Source of the DNA: Limanda limanda
Lineage: Eukaryota > Chordata > Actinopteri > Pleuronectiformes > Pleuronectidae
Assembly: GCF_963576545.1 (NCBI RefSeq)
Contig: NC_083638.1
Location: forward strand, 28,626,900 to 28,690,899
Direction: 5' to 3'
Length of the DNA stretch: 64,000 nt
Shown here: piece after piece, positions 48,858 through 62,516 of the stretch
How the letters are laid out: every line of letters starts with the position of its first letter
How positions within the stretch are numbered: the first letter of the stretch is position 1
Position numbers and translations under genes: made by a program
Notes under the pieces: model-generated
Databases searched by the model: none
Told to the model about the DNA's origin: nothing
Seen by the model: the letters and a program-made list of their open reading frames with translations, nothing else

Positions 48858-50460
48858 TCAAATCAAATCAAAGTTTATTGTCACATGCACCAATGACAGT
48901 GTCATCGGAGCAGTGAAATTCTTATGACATGACAGGCAACATCTACGCAGTAGACAGGCATTTTACAAAATTTAAAAAAATGACATACCATATAACATAT
49001 AACATATAACATATAACATATAACCTATAGCATAGCAGAACGAAGCAGCAACATATCAAAATGAAGTAGCAGATTGCAAAAAGAAGCAGCAGTAAGTGTT
49101 CACCGGGTGAAGGAGTGGGGAATATTAAATAAAATAATATGAATATGAATATATGTGTAGTAAGTGTATTTGTATGGGTGGTGGAGCAGAATGTGCATGG
49201 TAACTGTTCAGAGGGTCAGTGTTGATTGTTCAAAAGCCGATAGCGTTTCCCAGACGGCAGCAGTGTGAGAATACCACAGCCTGGGTGGCTGTGGTCCTTG
49301 ATGATCTTCTGTGCTTTTCTCAGGCATCTTGTGCTGTAGCTGCCTTGCACGGAAGGGAGATGGCAGCCGATGATTCGCTCCGCTGTCTTCACCACCCTCT
49401 GCAGGCCCTTGCGATCAGCAGCAGAGCAGCTACCAAACCAGACAGTGATGCAGCCTGAGAGGATGCTCTCGATGGTGTACCTGTAAATGTTTGTCAGTAT
49501 TTTTGCAGCCATGCCAAACTTCTTCAGTCGCCTTAGGAAGTAAAGTCGCTTTTGTGCAGTTTTCACCGCCGAGTCCACTTGTTTAGACCAGGTCATGTCA
49601 TCTGTGATGAACACACCGAGGAACTTGAACTCTGAGACTCTTTCCACCAAAGCTCCATCGATATGTATGGGATCATGACCCCCCCTCTGCAGCTTCCTGA
49701 AGTCCACGATCATCTCCTTGGTGTTGCAGACGTTGAGAGACAGGTTGTTCTTTTGGCACCATGTTACCAAGCCCCTGACCTCATCTCTATAGGCGGTCTC
49801 ATCGTTGTTGGAGATGAGGCCCAGGATGGTGGTGTCGTCTGCAAATTTGAGGATGATGTTTGAACTGTGTGTTGCTACACAGTCCTGTGTGTACAGGGAG
49901 TACAGGAGGGGACTGAGCACGCAGCCCTGAGGGGCCCCGGTGCTAAGGGTCAGTGAGGAGGATGTGTGGTTGCCCATTCTCACCACCTGGGGTCTGCTCG
50001 TCAGGAAGTCCAGGATCCAGTTACACAGTTGGGTTTTAAGACCCAGGCTCCTGAGCTTGGGGACGAGTTTGGCAGGCACAATCGTGTTGAACGCTGAGCT
50101 ATAATCCACAAACGGCATCCTCACGTATGTGTTGGCCTTTTCCAGGTGGGAGAGGGTGGTGTGTGTTGTGAGGGCTATAGCATCATCCGTGGACCTGTTT
50201 GTACGGTATGCAAACTGCAGGGGGTCAAGGGTGTTCGGAAGGGTCGAGCAGATGTGGGTTTTGACCAGCCGCTCAAAGGACTTCATGATGGTGGAGGTCA
50301 GTGCTACAGGGCGGTAGTCATTTAAACAGGTGATGGATGGTTTCTTGGGTATGGGGATGATGGTGGCCTGCTTGTAGCAGGTGGGGACTGTTGACAGTTG
50401 AAGGGAGAGGTTGAATATGGAGGTGAAGACCTCCGCTAGCTGGTCGGAGGTCAGTGTCAG
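48858..50460 (-). mobile_element. 5'-truncated non-LTR retrotransposon (LINE)
   Basis: Minus-strand element with a reverse-transcriptase frame, a 3' UTR of about 360 bases and a tail GTGACAATAAACTTTGATTT followed by GATTTGAC. The 5' part (endonuclease and N-terminal region) is missing beyond 50460, as expected from incomplete reverse transcription. I could not identify a target duplication. Confidence 0.9.
49216..50460 (-). CDS. LINE reverse transcriptase, C-terminal 415 codons, 5'-truncated
   Basis: Open from the truncation at 50460 to TGA at 49216, with no frameshift. The start ATG at 50286 is internal; homologous sequence ([22 protein letters not shown]) continues upstream of it. Palm motifs are visible: [25 protein letters not shown] and the catalytic FADDTTIL. 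The C-terminal part [16 protein letters not shown] is typical of fish L2/Rex1-like elements. It copies its own RNA at a nicked target. An intact frame suggests fairly recent insertion, but without endonuclease or promoter it cannot move on its own. Confidence 0.9.
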   Translation of the reverse strand: MTLTSDQLAEVFTSIFNLSLQLSTVPTCYKQATIIPIPKKPSITCLNDYRPVALTSTIMKSFERLVKTHICSTLPNTLDPLQFAYRTNRSTDDAIALTTHTTLSHLEKANTYVRMPFVDYSSAFNTIVPAKLVPKLRSLGLKTQLCNWILDFLTSRPQVVRMGNHTSSSLTLSTGAPQGCVLSPLLYSLYTQDCVATHSSNIILKFADDTTILGLISNNDETAYRDEVRGLVTWCQKNNLSLNVCNTKEMIVDFRKLQRGGHDPIHIDGALVERVSEFKFLGVFITDDMTWSKQVDSAVKTAQKRLYFLRRLKKFGMAAKILTNIYRYTIESILSGCITVWFGSCSAADRKGLQRVVKTAERIIGCHLPSVQGSYSTRCLRKAQKIIKDHSHPGCGILTLLPSGKRYRLLNNQH

Positions 50461-53400
50461 TATATTAAATCTCTACTCAACAGTATTTGTTAATCACTAT
50501 TATAAAATTCAAAATAAATCCATATTTTAATCTGCAGATAGGTAATACGGTTTAAATGGTTTCATTTTATTATTTTCTATTGTACTCTGGCCTGGTTATA
50601 TCATCTACTAAGAGGCTTGTAATTCCCTGAAAAATTTGTATAATTGGCAGATAAACCAATTAGTATGTTCCAAGTTTTAAGAACAGAAAGGGTCGAGAAA
50701 GAAAACAACAACAAAAAATAATGATGGAAAGGGAGACAGGAGGTTGGAAGGAATGGAAAGGGGGTCAAATGAGGGAAGGAGTTGAAAGACAAGCAAGGGA
50801 TGAAGAAAAGAGAGTAATTGAGCGAGGAAAGGTAGGAAAAGGAAATGAAGGACAAAGGCAGGTAGAGAGAGACAGAAGGAAACAAAGGGGTTGGAATGAG
50901 AGAAAGGAAGGAGATGAGGCCGTGAACCCAACACAACTTTGCAGCCAAGGACAAACTATCACTCCCTCTCATTCTCTCTTTCATCCCGGCATTGATCTAT
51001 TCTTACTGTAGAGCTTCTGGAGTGCCTGTTCAAATGGTTTGCAATACGGCCTTTACCACACATCATTTGTTAACAGGGAACCCAGAGTTCTTGCGGTTGT
51101 GGAGCAGAGCTGCATAGCAACCCCAGAGCACTTCCTGTTGGGTCGGGGGTTGAACGCCGGTGCCTGTTGTTCACTGCCATACCCTCTCTGCCTTCAGAAA
51201 AGCAGCCGGGAAGCAGTTGACTTACAAACGGCTTTGTGTTGCATTGTGAGGAGAAGAGAAGTGAGCGGAAAAGCAAAGTATTCTGTGTTCACTGCTCTCT
51301 GTAACAGGCAGGGACTTGAATATGATTGAACTTACATCTGTTTCTGAAAGCCAAAAATAATTTTTTTTTTTAGAATGATGGTGTTGATAGCTGAATCATT
51401 TATATCAAACTTGACTACCTTTTAATTTGTATTGTTGCATGAGCAAAATCATCTCCTCAACTCTAAAATGTAGACCATGCAGCCATGTTGGTGAAGAAAG
51501 TCCACTTGTACATTTTCAGCAGCAAAACACTATAACATTGAGTGGGAAATGTGTTTTTGATAAGAATAATTTATTCTGCCAGGACCTGATGGGTTAACTC
51601 ACATTAAAAGCATATGTAGTTCAGACATTAACTTTACATGTCAATCCATAATGTCTTTGACTGGACATATTGTCATACATGTGGACCTCTACATCTTCTG
51701 ATAAAAACGTTAAAGGGGAACATTTGCTGTGATATTGGCTGCACTCGGAAGCTCAACAGACTTTAAGGCCTTTAATATATGAGGATCAATATATCATAAT
51801 TTTACAGCTGACATGTCATAGCAGAAAATTATTTAATGACAGGTCATTGAGGCTGCATTACATTTAGGTGCACGTTCATCCTGAATACATGGGTCATAGC
51901 TTCCTGGGATCCCGGATATTTTTTATTTTGACCTAAGTAAGGTAAATAACATTACCTGTATGGACTACACATTTTTAGCACTACACATTAACTGAGTGAG
52001 CTCTAAACTAAACAGAAGTCTGCTTATCAAAATGATGATCTACTACAAGTTTTATTTTGTCTACTTGTCTTAAAAGCTTCTTCTCACTGATAGCTTTTCT
52101 ATTTGTTTTATTTGGGTTTTATTCATTTTTATTGCTTCATATCTTACGTTGCCAATGTCCTTTTAGTCAACTGCCTTTCTTTCTTCTTGCCAAGAACTTT
52201 GTAAAATTGTTATACTATATAAATAAAGTTCATAATAACACTATATTTATAATAATAATATATGCTGTTTTATATTTTTTTTCATGTGGTTTTTCCTGCT
52301 AATAAGGCAAATGTCTATGATGCCAAATTGTAGCAATTGCAGTTGATTTATTTCTTTGGTGTGGCAGTTACAGCGCCCCTGATATATTCAGGTGGTTTTC
52401 CTGAGTGAAACTTGGTCATCCTTGTTGTTTCCTGTGGCACCTGCCATGGCAAGAAAAACTTTTCGTCTTTAGAAACAAAGCCGGTCTTTGGCAGCGTCAT
52501 ACTGAGGGTCTGTAAATGTTACAGACATAAAGTCACATCACAGAGTTGGGACAGCTGTTATTGTTTATTTCATACATTACAGGAATTGGAAACTAAAAAC
52601 TTGATGCGTTATCATGGAATCATAAATGGGATTGGATTTTTTTGACAAGGGAAAGGATGATTGCAAATATAGTGATGATTTATTCCAAACAGATAATCTA
52701 GAAGATAAGTCGACCTATCAAACAAATGTCTTAATATGTGTTGGTAAGAGCACAGTGGAGTTAAATGTTTGAAAAAAAATCAGAAACAGGAAACAGTATT
52801 AACCTCTACCTCCACCTAGTGGTTGACATAATTTATTACAACAACCATCCTCCATTTCTATGACAACGTAAATGATTTATGACAATTCATTTTCAGTCAG
52901 TCCATTAATGAACAACTGTACTATTTGGCATGATCAGCAACCACAAGAGACATCATAATCACAGATTCTGAAGCTCCTGGACTCTTTAAACTTTCATTTC
53001 ATTTCCTTCCTGTTTTCAAACTATCATGTTGACGTACAATATGTCAAATATATTTTTTTAAAAACATACAAACAAGTGTTGCTAGTCTCTTTTCTGACCT
53101 TGAACAAGAAGCGGTAAAGTGCTGACTGTCAAACATTTTGCTGACAAATGATGATACAAACTTGCTTTTCTTTGGCTGTTCTAATCCAAACAACATTGTA
53201 GACTGAAACTGAAGACAGGAAAGACAATGTGTCAGCTGACTGAAGTAGATTAATGCCAAGTTTAAGTGTGAGCTGGTCACTTACATAACCAGCTTGACTG
53301 GTTCGGCAGGGTCTTAACTTCTTTCCAGCTCTGTACTTTGAGAAACACCCAAGTGGAGTGAATGGTCAATTACAACTAGATCTTACATCTTGTGCAGTTG

Positions 53401-54242
53401 TAATCTCTTGTGTCATAGCCCTGAAAACATGTGTAAATATGTGAATGTTATGTCTCAAGTTTACTTGCTTTGGGCTGGCATGAAACACACACTAGTTCTT
53501 GAAAATCTTTTTAAACTAGGATCCAGTGAAAAAAAGAGACAGGAAATAGTTCAGCCACACAGATGTCAAATGAGGTTAAAAATAAACATGTTTCCGCTCT
53601 AAAAACCTTTGTGTATACTCCACATGCAGAAAGGTCACAGACAAAGAGAGATTAGCCTAGTTTTGAAACACCCCCAAACCATGGCTTCCCCTGTGATTAG
53701 TTGTTATCAATAATCCTCCCCTGACATTAATAACCACCTCTTCCACACACAGGAATTTAACCTGCTTTCTAACTGGCAAAACCAGCCACACACAAGCCGA
53801 CAGCGTCACTTGTTTCACCTCAGACACAATTAGACTGACAATGCTGAATACACAAATGCTGTTGTTGTACCCTCAAGCAATAACTTTAATTAGAGTTAAT
53901 TTAGGGGTAGACCCTCTCACTGGGAAATCAGAAATTGCCTTATTGAAGTAGCCAGGAAACCAAATACAACTGCAGTTTATCGACCAGGGGCTCTACATTA
54001 TTATTACTTTATTACTTTTTGTGGTGTTTGTGTTGATCTGTATGTTAATGTCTGCATCTGTCAGACCATCTGTCTCAAGCCCCACGTGTGATGAGGAAAA
54101 ACAATGGACAGTGACATTAGATAGGCCCTGCTATTAACATGAAAACTGCTCATTGTAGATGTAAGATAACCTTTTTCCTTCTTAAAATACATAAGTTATT
54201 TTCACCTATTCCTATTTTCACTTATTCCTATTCTTCATTGAA
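50461..54242. other. Intergenic; no gene recognised
   Basis: A strongly purine-biased tract (about 50690-50910, GGAAA and GAAAG-rich on the + strand), followed by A+T-rich DNA. No coding sequence or identifiable element. Confidence 0.5.
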
Positions 54243-54243
54243 A

Positions 54244-54375
<132 letters not shown>

Positions 54376-54899
54376 CACTGGCTTCATGTGAAATGAAGTT
54401 AAGAAATTAAAAATAGCAATATTAAGTAAAAAAAGTTTACTGCTGTTAGTTCCTTTGTCAGTGGTTTAGTTACATTTTATATATTGACATATCTATTAAG
54501 CTACATCAGACATTATAGATTGGTCAAGACATAAAGGTTTTTATTATTGTTATAGCTTCGCTAAGTATTACCTTGTAGCCTGTATGTTTTCCTGTGGCTG
54601 AGTTCAGATTTGATCACCACTTTGATGGATGATTATTTAATTGTTAATAAAATATAAAATATAGAAAACATCCTCTGGTCTTGAATCAGCCAAACCATGC
54701 TGTTTTATCATAACAGTTATTGACTTTATTTGGCTTAACATGCTCGATGCTAACGTTAGCTTCTGCAGCTCAGTCTTCTGTTGTCACCACAGACTGGGGT
54801 TGTGACCATAGTGACCAGTATCGGGGGAACAGTGTTGCTAGCAGAGTTAGCATGTAGCCTGTTGGTGGACGTGCCCATGACGTGCCTGCCCGACTGACT

Positions 54900-55150
54900 C
54901 AGGTGGGAGTGTGAGGCCGTGAACGCACCACGCGTTGTGTCTCTCCGGGGGGGCGGAGTTAGCGGAGGAGCTGGTTCAGTGTGTGTGTGTGTGAGCAGCA
55001 GCACACAGACACACACACACGGTGTAGGATACTCACCTGGAGAAGAGGAGCAGCAGCGGCACCGCTCTGCCTGAAAACTTGACTGACTTCACTTCACTTT
55101 TGGTTCCTGCTGTGGTTCTTGTTCCCGCTGTGGTCCCGGCTGTCTTCAGG
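54900..55150 (+). promoter_or_regulatory. Probable rhpn2 promoter and 5' UTR
   Basis: GC- and CpG-rich sequence before the rhpn2 ATG with a GC box GGGGCGGAG (about 54949-54957), ACGCGT (54929-54935 area) and no TATA box, consistent with a CpG-type promoter. A CA/TG stretch lies at 54980-55020. Confidence 0.45.
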
Positions 55151-55216
55151 ATGACGGACACGCTTCTACCGAACGGCCTGAAGGACGGAGGAGGAGACAG
55201 GAGCTACTTCAGAAAG
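55151..55216 (+). CDS. rhpn2: rhpn2 coding exon 1
   Basis: Twenty-two codons from ATG in CAGGATGAC context; phase 0 donor AAAG|GTGAGC. Confidence 0.87.
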
Positions 55217-58200
55217 GTGAGCGGACTCTCGTCTCTTCACTTTCCGACACAAACCATTCAAAGCGTCGCAGAAAGGCCGATAACACATCTACATTCGCAC
55301 ATAGAAGAACGATGACTTCACCGGAACTTGCTGCGTCTGCTTGAACTTTTAGTTGAACTTGAATTATTCTCTTCTTCTCTCGAACATATCATTTTATTAA
55401 CATTTACTGAACTACCTGGTTATGTATTCCAAGGATGTAGCCAGCCCGTCTTTACGGTGTGAAACTACACATCAGCTGAAACCACAGTTATATTTGACAT
55501 AAAATCTGTTAAATAATACACATTAAACGTTTTTTTGTTAGTATTGTATTTATCTAATGCTTTTAATATACCGGGTCATTTATATTTTCAATATTAATAC
55601 ATTTGTTTTTGATTATTTTATTATTATAATATATATTTTGTATCAGTTAATAATTAATTGCTCATTTGATTCAAGATTGTAGTTCACCAAGACATAACAA
55701 CAAAAATTATTATATATATATATTTTTTTTTATGTCAGTGCTCTTAAATTTATTGTAACAAACATGGGAGCTCCTGATACAGTATGTCAACAGCAGCCCA
55801 ACCCTGTCAGTTTCAGGTGTCGGTGTGTGGATGTGGGTGTGTGTGTGTGTGTTTGTGTGTGGGTGTATGGGTGTGTGTATGTGTTGCGTTCCCAGAATAG
55901 CCATATCTCCTGCTTTTGCTGATAGTGAGAGACACTGAAAGAGCAGTGACCAAACCTTTTCAGTTCCCTGGTTGTTGTCAGTGGTGTGAGAGTGATTGAC
56001 AATCAACAAGTGGCCTGACTGATACTACTGGTAAACTGAGGTCAGATGAACCTCCCCCCCTTGGTCAGACCTGTTTTGTTCTTACTGTTAACCTGGTAAA
56101 AAATATTAGGGAATGGTGTTAAACCTCGAAATATCGGACCTTCGAACTTCTTGATAGTTGATTTATATCTTAGAGTTGCACATGATAGGAGATGTTCAGC
56201 ATCTTAAAAAAAGTTTTTTGAAATGCAAATGTTAGTGATATCCAAATTGGTACTCAGGAAAGGCGATTAATCTCCCTGTCTGTATTTGGTTTGAAGTAAA
56301 GACCTTTTCATTATGGAGATTAATTATATACGGCGACAGTCATCAGTGGAACAATCAGCATTCATGGCTCCACCAGCAGAGAAACCTCTCTAACCAGTTT
56401 CATGTTGCCATGTTTCTACGACTGGAGCTTGTCTGTGAGAAAGACACTTGGCAGTGGCTCAGTGATTATCCAGTGTGTTTTTACTGAGCTCCCCGTCTGC
56501 CATGCACTGGTCCATGTCTCATTCCTCCACATTTGTAACAGTGTCCTCAACTGGAGTGTTTTTATAGACAAGCTTGTTTGGATGGGTATCTGAACAGGGC
56601 CTTTGTGTCTTTCAATCCCCCGAATCCCCCTCTGAACGCTGTCTGGATTTAGGTTCTGTGCTGCACTTCCTGTGTCTATAAAAAGGTCATTGGGATCCAG
56701 GGTGTGGGACTGTGCCACTGGACCTGATGGAAGACATAGGAGCTGGACGACTAAACCTTCAATACTGTTACATCTATGTTTTCCTGTCTTTCTACATGGT
56801 CTTTTAGCCTCTTTATGTCTCAGTTAGGGAATCTTTCATTGCACAGCCCTCCTCCGTTTGCACGTTTGCTGATACCACAGAGTAATGAGTTCTGCTTTCT
56901 CATTGTGTCATGGTAAAGAGATTTGCAATTTGGAAACTTTTTGGTCAAATTTCAACTAAGCGGAGCCAAGATGAGCTCTGCTGCCATTTATTCTGCCCCA
57001 CTTTCTCTTGGGTGAAAATGAGTTTAATGAGTTACAAGGCCTCGCTGGGTTCGACCGATGCCCAAGGGAGCTGTTGTGGTTCGGGGCTTCCTTCCCAGCA
57101 CATCCAAAGTTTCACCTCTAGCTGGCTGATGTCTGAATGGACGGCTTCAGGATGGAAACATGGCACAAGAAAAAGCCGATTCGGCATGTTTCTTCCCCTC
57201 ATCCTCCTCGGCCAGTGAGAGCATTGACGTAGCATCTGGCCCGAGGCCGTCTTTCAGCCAGACCACAGACACAAATTGACAACATGTGTCCTGGTGCACA
57301 AAGCAGACGAGCTCCCTCGACTTGGAGACTCTGAGATTCCCTCACCAGGGTTTGTATTGGCAAACACAAATGAGAAATTCAGCTGTGATCCTATATTGTA
57401 TCTTACATCAATTCACAAACTTTACATTTGTCTCTCATCGGACTGAGTGAAGCTGTCAATGGCTGGTTTCCAGTCCTAATCACCACCCGTTTCAACCAAC
57501 TAACCAAAGATCCATTCCTCCACATGTTCTTTATGAAGCGGCCTCAGTTATACAACAGCAAATTATTTGCTCTAATTAAGTGTTTTGTTTGCTTGTAGAG
57601 AAAGGCTGCACTGTTTGAGCATGCCAACGTTAAGAGGGGTTCAATTCCCTGAGTGGTTCAGTGGGTTAGGCAAGGCATTGGCAGTGCTAGCAGCCATGTT
57701 TACAGGGTCAGTTCCCTGTTTGTTCCCTCAGACCAGGATGTCAAATATGTCTGTGCAGCAGTGACTAGAACCACTTTACTTTCCAGCGATGATATATTAG
57801 GTAGACAAACTAAAAGTTGCAGGCTAAAAGAAAAACAATATAGGAGAGAAAAGGAAACTAGAATGGTTCTCAGAATGACACCTTCCCAATGGACAACAGT
57901 TCCCTTAGCTCTTCTGATTTAAAGGTGTGATGTCAGACCATCAGGGTTGTCTTGATGAAAAGACAAATTTTAAAAGGTTTTGAATGAGCGCCACAATATT
58001 TCTGGAATGTAATCACAGGCTGATGTTTTATAACGTCCTCGATATCAGAAATGGAATCCTGTTGCTGTGGTTACTATCAACTACAGTTCACTCCCTTGTT
58101 CTCTTAAACAAACATACACCCCATTTTTGATGTTACGATCTGCTTGATGACGCGGTGCAATACGTCCATGCCCTACCCTGTTGTGTACTAATTTCCTCAC

Positions 58201-60365
58201 CCTGCCGTCATTCCGAGAATAGCTCCCAGTCTCTCCAGCCACACCATGTCCTCCGCCTCAATACAGCTCAGTTGGTAATTACCAAGGCTTTTGTTTGTAT
58301 TAATGGTTAATCATTACACTCTCAGGTTGCTGAAGTGTTTGTAGAGGAACACCCAGGTGATGATGCTCAGTGGTTGAAGAGGGAAATACAGTGTAACAAA
58401 AATATTTGACCAATTAAATGTGACCCATGACAACAGTCTGAACTCTCGTGTTTATTACAGTACAGGAGGTACTGTCAGGTTCCTCTGTCCTGTTCTGTAT
58501 CTTACAGGGAGTGTCTCCCAGTGATATGACTCAGATGTAACACTAAATCCACGTGGAAGGTGGAGGGACACAGGTGGTACAGGGTATAATACTGCAGTCT
58601 CATAACGTCCCGGTTTCATAAACATAAGAATTGTAAAAACTAAGATATAACTAAGATAACTATGGTGTCCTGCCTCTCACGTGTCACGTAATCTGTGTGT
58701 GCTCCATGCGATGAAATGGCGCTTGTTTGTGTGTGCGAGCCACATTACTGAACCTTAGTAGCAACATTATTTCCACCAAGGCTTATTTCCACCAACGCTG
58801 AACAACTCCATCGGAGGAGTTCCCAGCGAGAGGAGAAATCCTTGTTTACTTCCGGTTTCTGACCAGCTCTAAAGGAGCAGCTGACATGCTGACACACACA
58901 CTCATTGGTTTCTTTGCTCCTCTAATGGCAAAAATTGGTATTTTATGAACCAAACAACTAATCACGTGATAAATAAGGATATTGATTTGGAGCCATGATT
59001 ATCAGTATATATGGTCAGTGAACTAGAGTGTGGATACCTCTGGTATAGATGTGTGGGAAGCGAGTGAGGGATCAATGTACCGGTATATCATTGACTGAGC
59101 AGAAGTTGTGAGTGGATAAGAGGATGTTGAGTGTGGTCTTGTTGATATCAGGTGACACCATGTGTAAAGGAGCCAGGTGGCTGTCTGCGACCTCTCTACT
59201 TTGAACGCAGTGGGAGAAATGGGTTGAAAATTGGTGGGAAAAGACAAAGTTTGGACAGGTGTAAACATGATTTATTTTTTTACACTTTTTAATTGTCGAT
59301 GTTTTTTGTTTTTTGAATTAATTTCCCCCCTGTTCAGTCACTGAAACCAATATTGAAAAAACACCCAAGTCTTTTTAAGTACCAGAGTGGTGGCACCATT
59401 TTAGGCTATTGTTTGAACATGAGTCATAAGCTGGCCTTATGCTGATGTGTGTCTTACCTTGGCACAAAGGAAGGATGACATGCATCTGTATGATCAAACT
59501 TATATCTAGTACATGGTTTAAGTTGAGAGCTGTGACCTCTGGCCCTGAAGCTGCTCAGCAGGAACTGAAGCTGATTTTACTCCTGAAATTAGATTTTAGT
59601 CTGATGAATCACGTTAATGAAAAAGTTTCCCATGCTGATTTAGGACAGTAAACTAACTGGTTTTACTGAGCTGACAGGTCTCCATACAGTATAGGCCACA
59701 CCTCTGGTGTGCTGTTAGTCAATCACTATGAATGTCTGAGGTCAGTTTATCTATGCTGCTGTGAGTGAGTGACAGTCTGTTGACTTAGGATCCTGGGACA
59801 CTGGTTGTTAAAACAAGGACACTCAGTACAGCCACATACAGGCCATTACATGTCCACACACACACATACACACACAAATGTACTATTAAATCAAGGGGGA
59901 AGATAAATAAGTAATAATAAAAAGCCAAACATTTGAAATACTTTCCAAAAGAATCACAGAAATGTATACAGCAAATATGAGCTGTAAGTTAGCACACATA
60001 TCTAATAATTATATATTCAATTATAATTTTTAGGAACAATACAAATACATTTAAGAACATACAGCTGATAGGTTACATTTTCTGAAGTGATAGTGGCACC
60101 CAATAGCTCACCTGGGCTCCTGGTGCACCGAGGCTTGATCCTCCCGGACTGGCCGCAGGTTCATTTCAGTTCAGTTTTTCTCGCTCACAACATTTCATTA
60201 TGTTATTATTCTCTGCTGATCTGACTGTTCTTGTGTCTCCTCATCTCAGGGTTGTAACCCATGCGCCCAGACTGGACGAAGCAAACTGCAGAACAAGCGA
60301 GCAAGTCTGAACCATGACATCATCAAAGAGATGAGGATGAGGGCCGGAGCTGAGAACCTGCTGAA
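55151..60365 (+). CDS. rhpn2: Rhophilin-2, coding exons 1-2 (partial; continues beyond window)
   Basis: Join 55151-55216 and 60250-60365. Exon 1: [22 protein letters not shown]. Exon 2: [39 protein letters not shown]. This matches the rhophilin N terminus: the [14 protein letters not shown] motif opens the HR1 (Rho-binding) domain. The later Bro1 and PDZ domains are outside the window. Rhophilin-2 binds GTP-bound RhoA/RhoB and helps limit stress fibres. The final two bases of exon 2 (AA) need G from exon 3 to give Lys; no exon 3 was found before 64000. Adjacency to lrp3 and slc7a10 agrees with human 19q13.11 and separates it from RHPN1. Confidence 0.88.
55217..60249 (+). other. rhpn2 intron 1 (5 kb)
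   Basis: Contains an A+T-rich beginning, a TG-rich microsatellite (55834-55880) and a SINE piece at 60098-60175 near its 3' end. No other gene seen. Confidence 0.7.
60098..60175 (+). repeat. tRNA-derived SINE head
   Basis: TAGCTCACCTGG is an A box and CGCAGGTTCATTTC an eroded B box; between them ACCGAGGCTTGATCCTCCCG and GACTGGCCGCAGG match a common fish tRNA-derived SINE. It lies 75 bases before rhpn2 exon 2. Confidence 0.55.
60250..60365 (+). CDS. rhpn2: rhpn2 coding exon 2 (start of HR1 domain)
   Basis: Acceptor CTCAG, phase 0; 38 codons plus two bases; donor AA|GTAAGC. Carries the [17 protein letters not shown] stretch of the Rho-binding coiled coil. Confidence 0.88.
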
Positions 60366-61909
60366 GTAAGCACAACATGAGCGATAAAAAAACACATTGT
60401 ACATACTGTGTGTCTGATTGTGTTTTTTAGTGGGAAGATGGAATCAGTCTAAAACATACAGAGAACAAAGTGCAGGATTGGTTCTGCTCATAACATAACC
60501 TCACAACATAAATACACATGTGCACAGATGTGCAATTGGAGGAGTTACATGAGGGAAGACCAGCCATTCTAATTATCTGTGCTCACATCATGTATAGTTG
60601 CGTAATTCATTTCTCTGAATTGCTTGGCAGCTAGATCACTGTGGTATATGTGACCCATCGTAAACTCTGCTCTGTTGATGTTGGGACAAGTCTAGCTTCT
60701 CTTCCGTCATCGCCGTGTTTATGAGGTGCCAGGAATTCTTTGTGAGGCTTAAAACAACCAAACGTGGGCCGATGGTAATAAATGATAACACAAGGAGCAG
60801 TTCATGTGCTCAAAGAGCTACTGAGAAATGTGACCTGAGAACAGATATAGACATTTTCCTGGGCTTTAGTTTTTTATTAGAAGTCTCAAAGCAGTGATGC
60901 TTCCTGCCAGGACTTTTGAAATAGATCTGTGTGCTTTTTGTGATTTTACATTGGTTCTCTGTTTGGTTGTAGATGTCTGAAGTCTGAAGCCAAATGTGTC
61001 TGTTCTCTGAGAGCTTGAAAATAAAATGAGAAATATCTTCTCTCTGTTGAAATACCTGTTCAGGATTGTATGGCTGAATTTGAGAGTAGACTTCCCGTCA
61101 GGTACAATGCAACAGGGAAATGTGAGCAACTCACCTGCTCTGTCACAGCCTCTGAACCCTTGTGCTTTGTGTCCAGTCATGCAAGGGACTTTTTTTCTAC
61201 AACGTGATTACACTCAACATCCTGATGACTAACACTAACTTCATTTCTAGAATAGAAACTAAACAGCATATTAAATATTTCTGTGGTGACTGGTGACACA
61301 AACAGTATAATGTAGAATATATATTGTGATACTCAGAGTCACCTATAAAACAAATATAGGTTTGGCTTTTAATACACTTTCATGTTTGTACTGTTTCTGT
61401 GTTTAAAAGCCTTTGATTGAGATGGACCAATAATGCAGTGTTTACATTTATTTTTAAACTCTTTTTCCTTTTACTTTATTGTTTTTACCTCTTTTGAGGA
61501 GAATAGGTTTAAGTCAAATTTCCATGAAACTTGGTGTAAGTAAGTGATGCTGATTAGTAAAGAACTCACAACACTTTTGTTTTTCAAGATATTTGTTGAT
61601 TTTTTATGACAATAATAAAACAAAATAAGGCATGTTTATGGAACAGATTTATGTAAGTGTGTGAAATGTATTGTTGTGTGATTGCCATAATAGTCATATT
61701 CTGTAGCCTTCAGCCTCCAGTCTGTAGAATCTGCATTTGAGACCGTGTTGAATGAACTGGGTGTTATATTCTTGCTAAAGCAGGAGCACCTGCTGCACAC
61801 TGTAGACTCTATCTGTTTCTGTCCCTCTTTGGTCTGTCATTCGTTTTGTTGCTCTGATCGGCTGGCGCTCTAATCTTTGACTACTGATAAATCCCCTTGG
61901 ACATTGAAA

Positions 61910-62176
61910 ATGAATCGAGAAGCGTTATCAAATGTGAATCTGTCTGTTAACATCGGGCAAGGAGATCAAGAGATTGTAACACCACCAGAACCTGCTACAC
62001 TGAAAAAAAAAACAAGTCTCTCAGCTATTAGCTTCCTGGTGAGACCAAAATGGGAAGCAGAAAACATCCAGAGTTTAAACGTCATCTTTTTATGGCTTAT
62101 TATTGCAGTTAATCTCTACGGGAAATCCACAGCACAAGGTGTGGATAAGCTACAACCTCAGAATTGTTCAGAGTAA
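61910..62176 (+). CDS. Possible small membrane protein, 88 aa (uncertain)
   Basis: ATG with A at -3 (GAAAATGAA) opens 88 codons. The N-terminal half is polar (MNREALSNVNLSVNIGQGDQ), then a basic patch KKKTSLSAISFLVRPKW, a hydrophobic stretch LNVIFLWLIIAVNLYG long enough for one membrane pass, and a tail ending NCSE. An AATAAA overlaps the region just past the stop. I do not recognise it; no introns are needed. It lies inside rhpn2 intron 2 on the same strand. It could be a microprotein gene, a gene fossil or chance. Confidence 0.25.
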   Translation: MNREALSNVNLSVNIGQGDQEIVTPPEPATLKKKTSLSAISFLVRPKWEAENIQSLNVIFLWLIIAVNLYGKSTAQGVDKLQPQNCSE

Positions 62177-62474
62177 AATAAACTGGAGAACAGCTCACTG
62201 ACAGTGTCAACAGACTTGGAAAATTATAAGCTTTGTAAAAGAAGTGTTTACTGCAGGCTGGCTTTATTGAATTGCAGTTGATTATTATACTTCTATTTAT
62301 GAAGGTGCACTTAGTGACATAAGGTTTCTATGAAAAAGTATTGTGGTATATGTCACTGAGGCTGTAGCTTCCTGTCAGGAGGAACACACCTCTTCTCCTA
62401 TAAGACAATAACCTCAACTTCGCCCACTGGGATCTGGGATTACTGGTCAATTCTCTGAACTTTTATGTTAAGAT

Positions 62475-62477
<3 letters not shown>

Positions 62478-62512
<35 letters not shown>
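62478..62512 (+). repeat. (TG)n microsatellite
   Basis: TG dinucleotides in rhpn2 intron 2. Confidence 0.93.

Positions 62513-62516
<4 letters not shown>

Noticed and set aside
57640..57720. tRNA-like TGGTTCAGTGGGTTAG near GGGTTCAATTCC
   Set aside because: The boxes are in the wrong order and no stems form.
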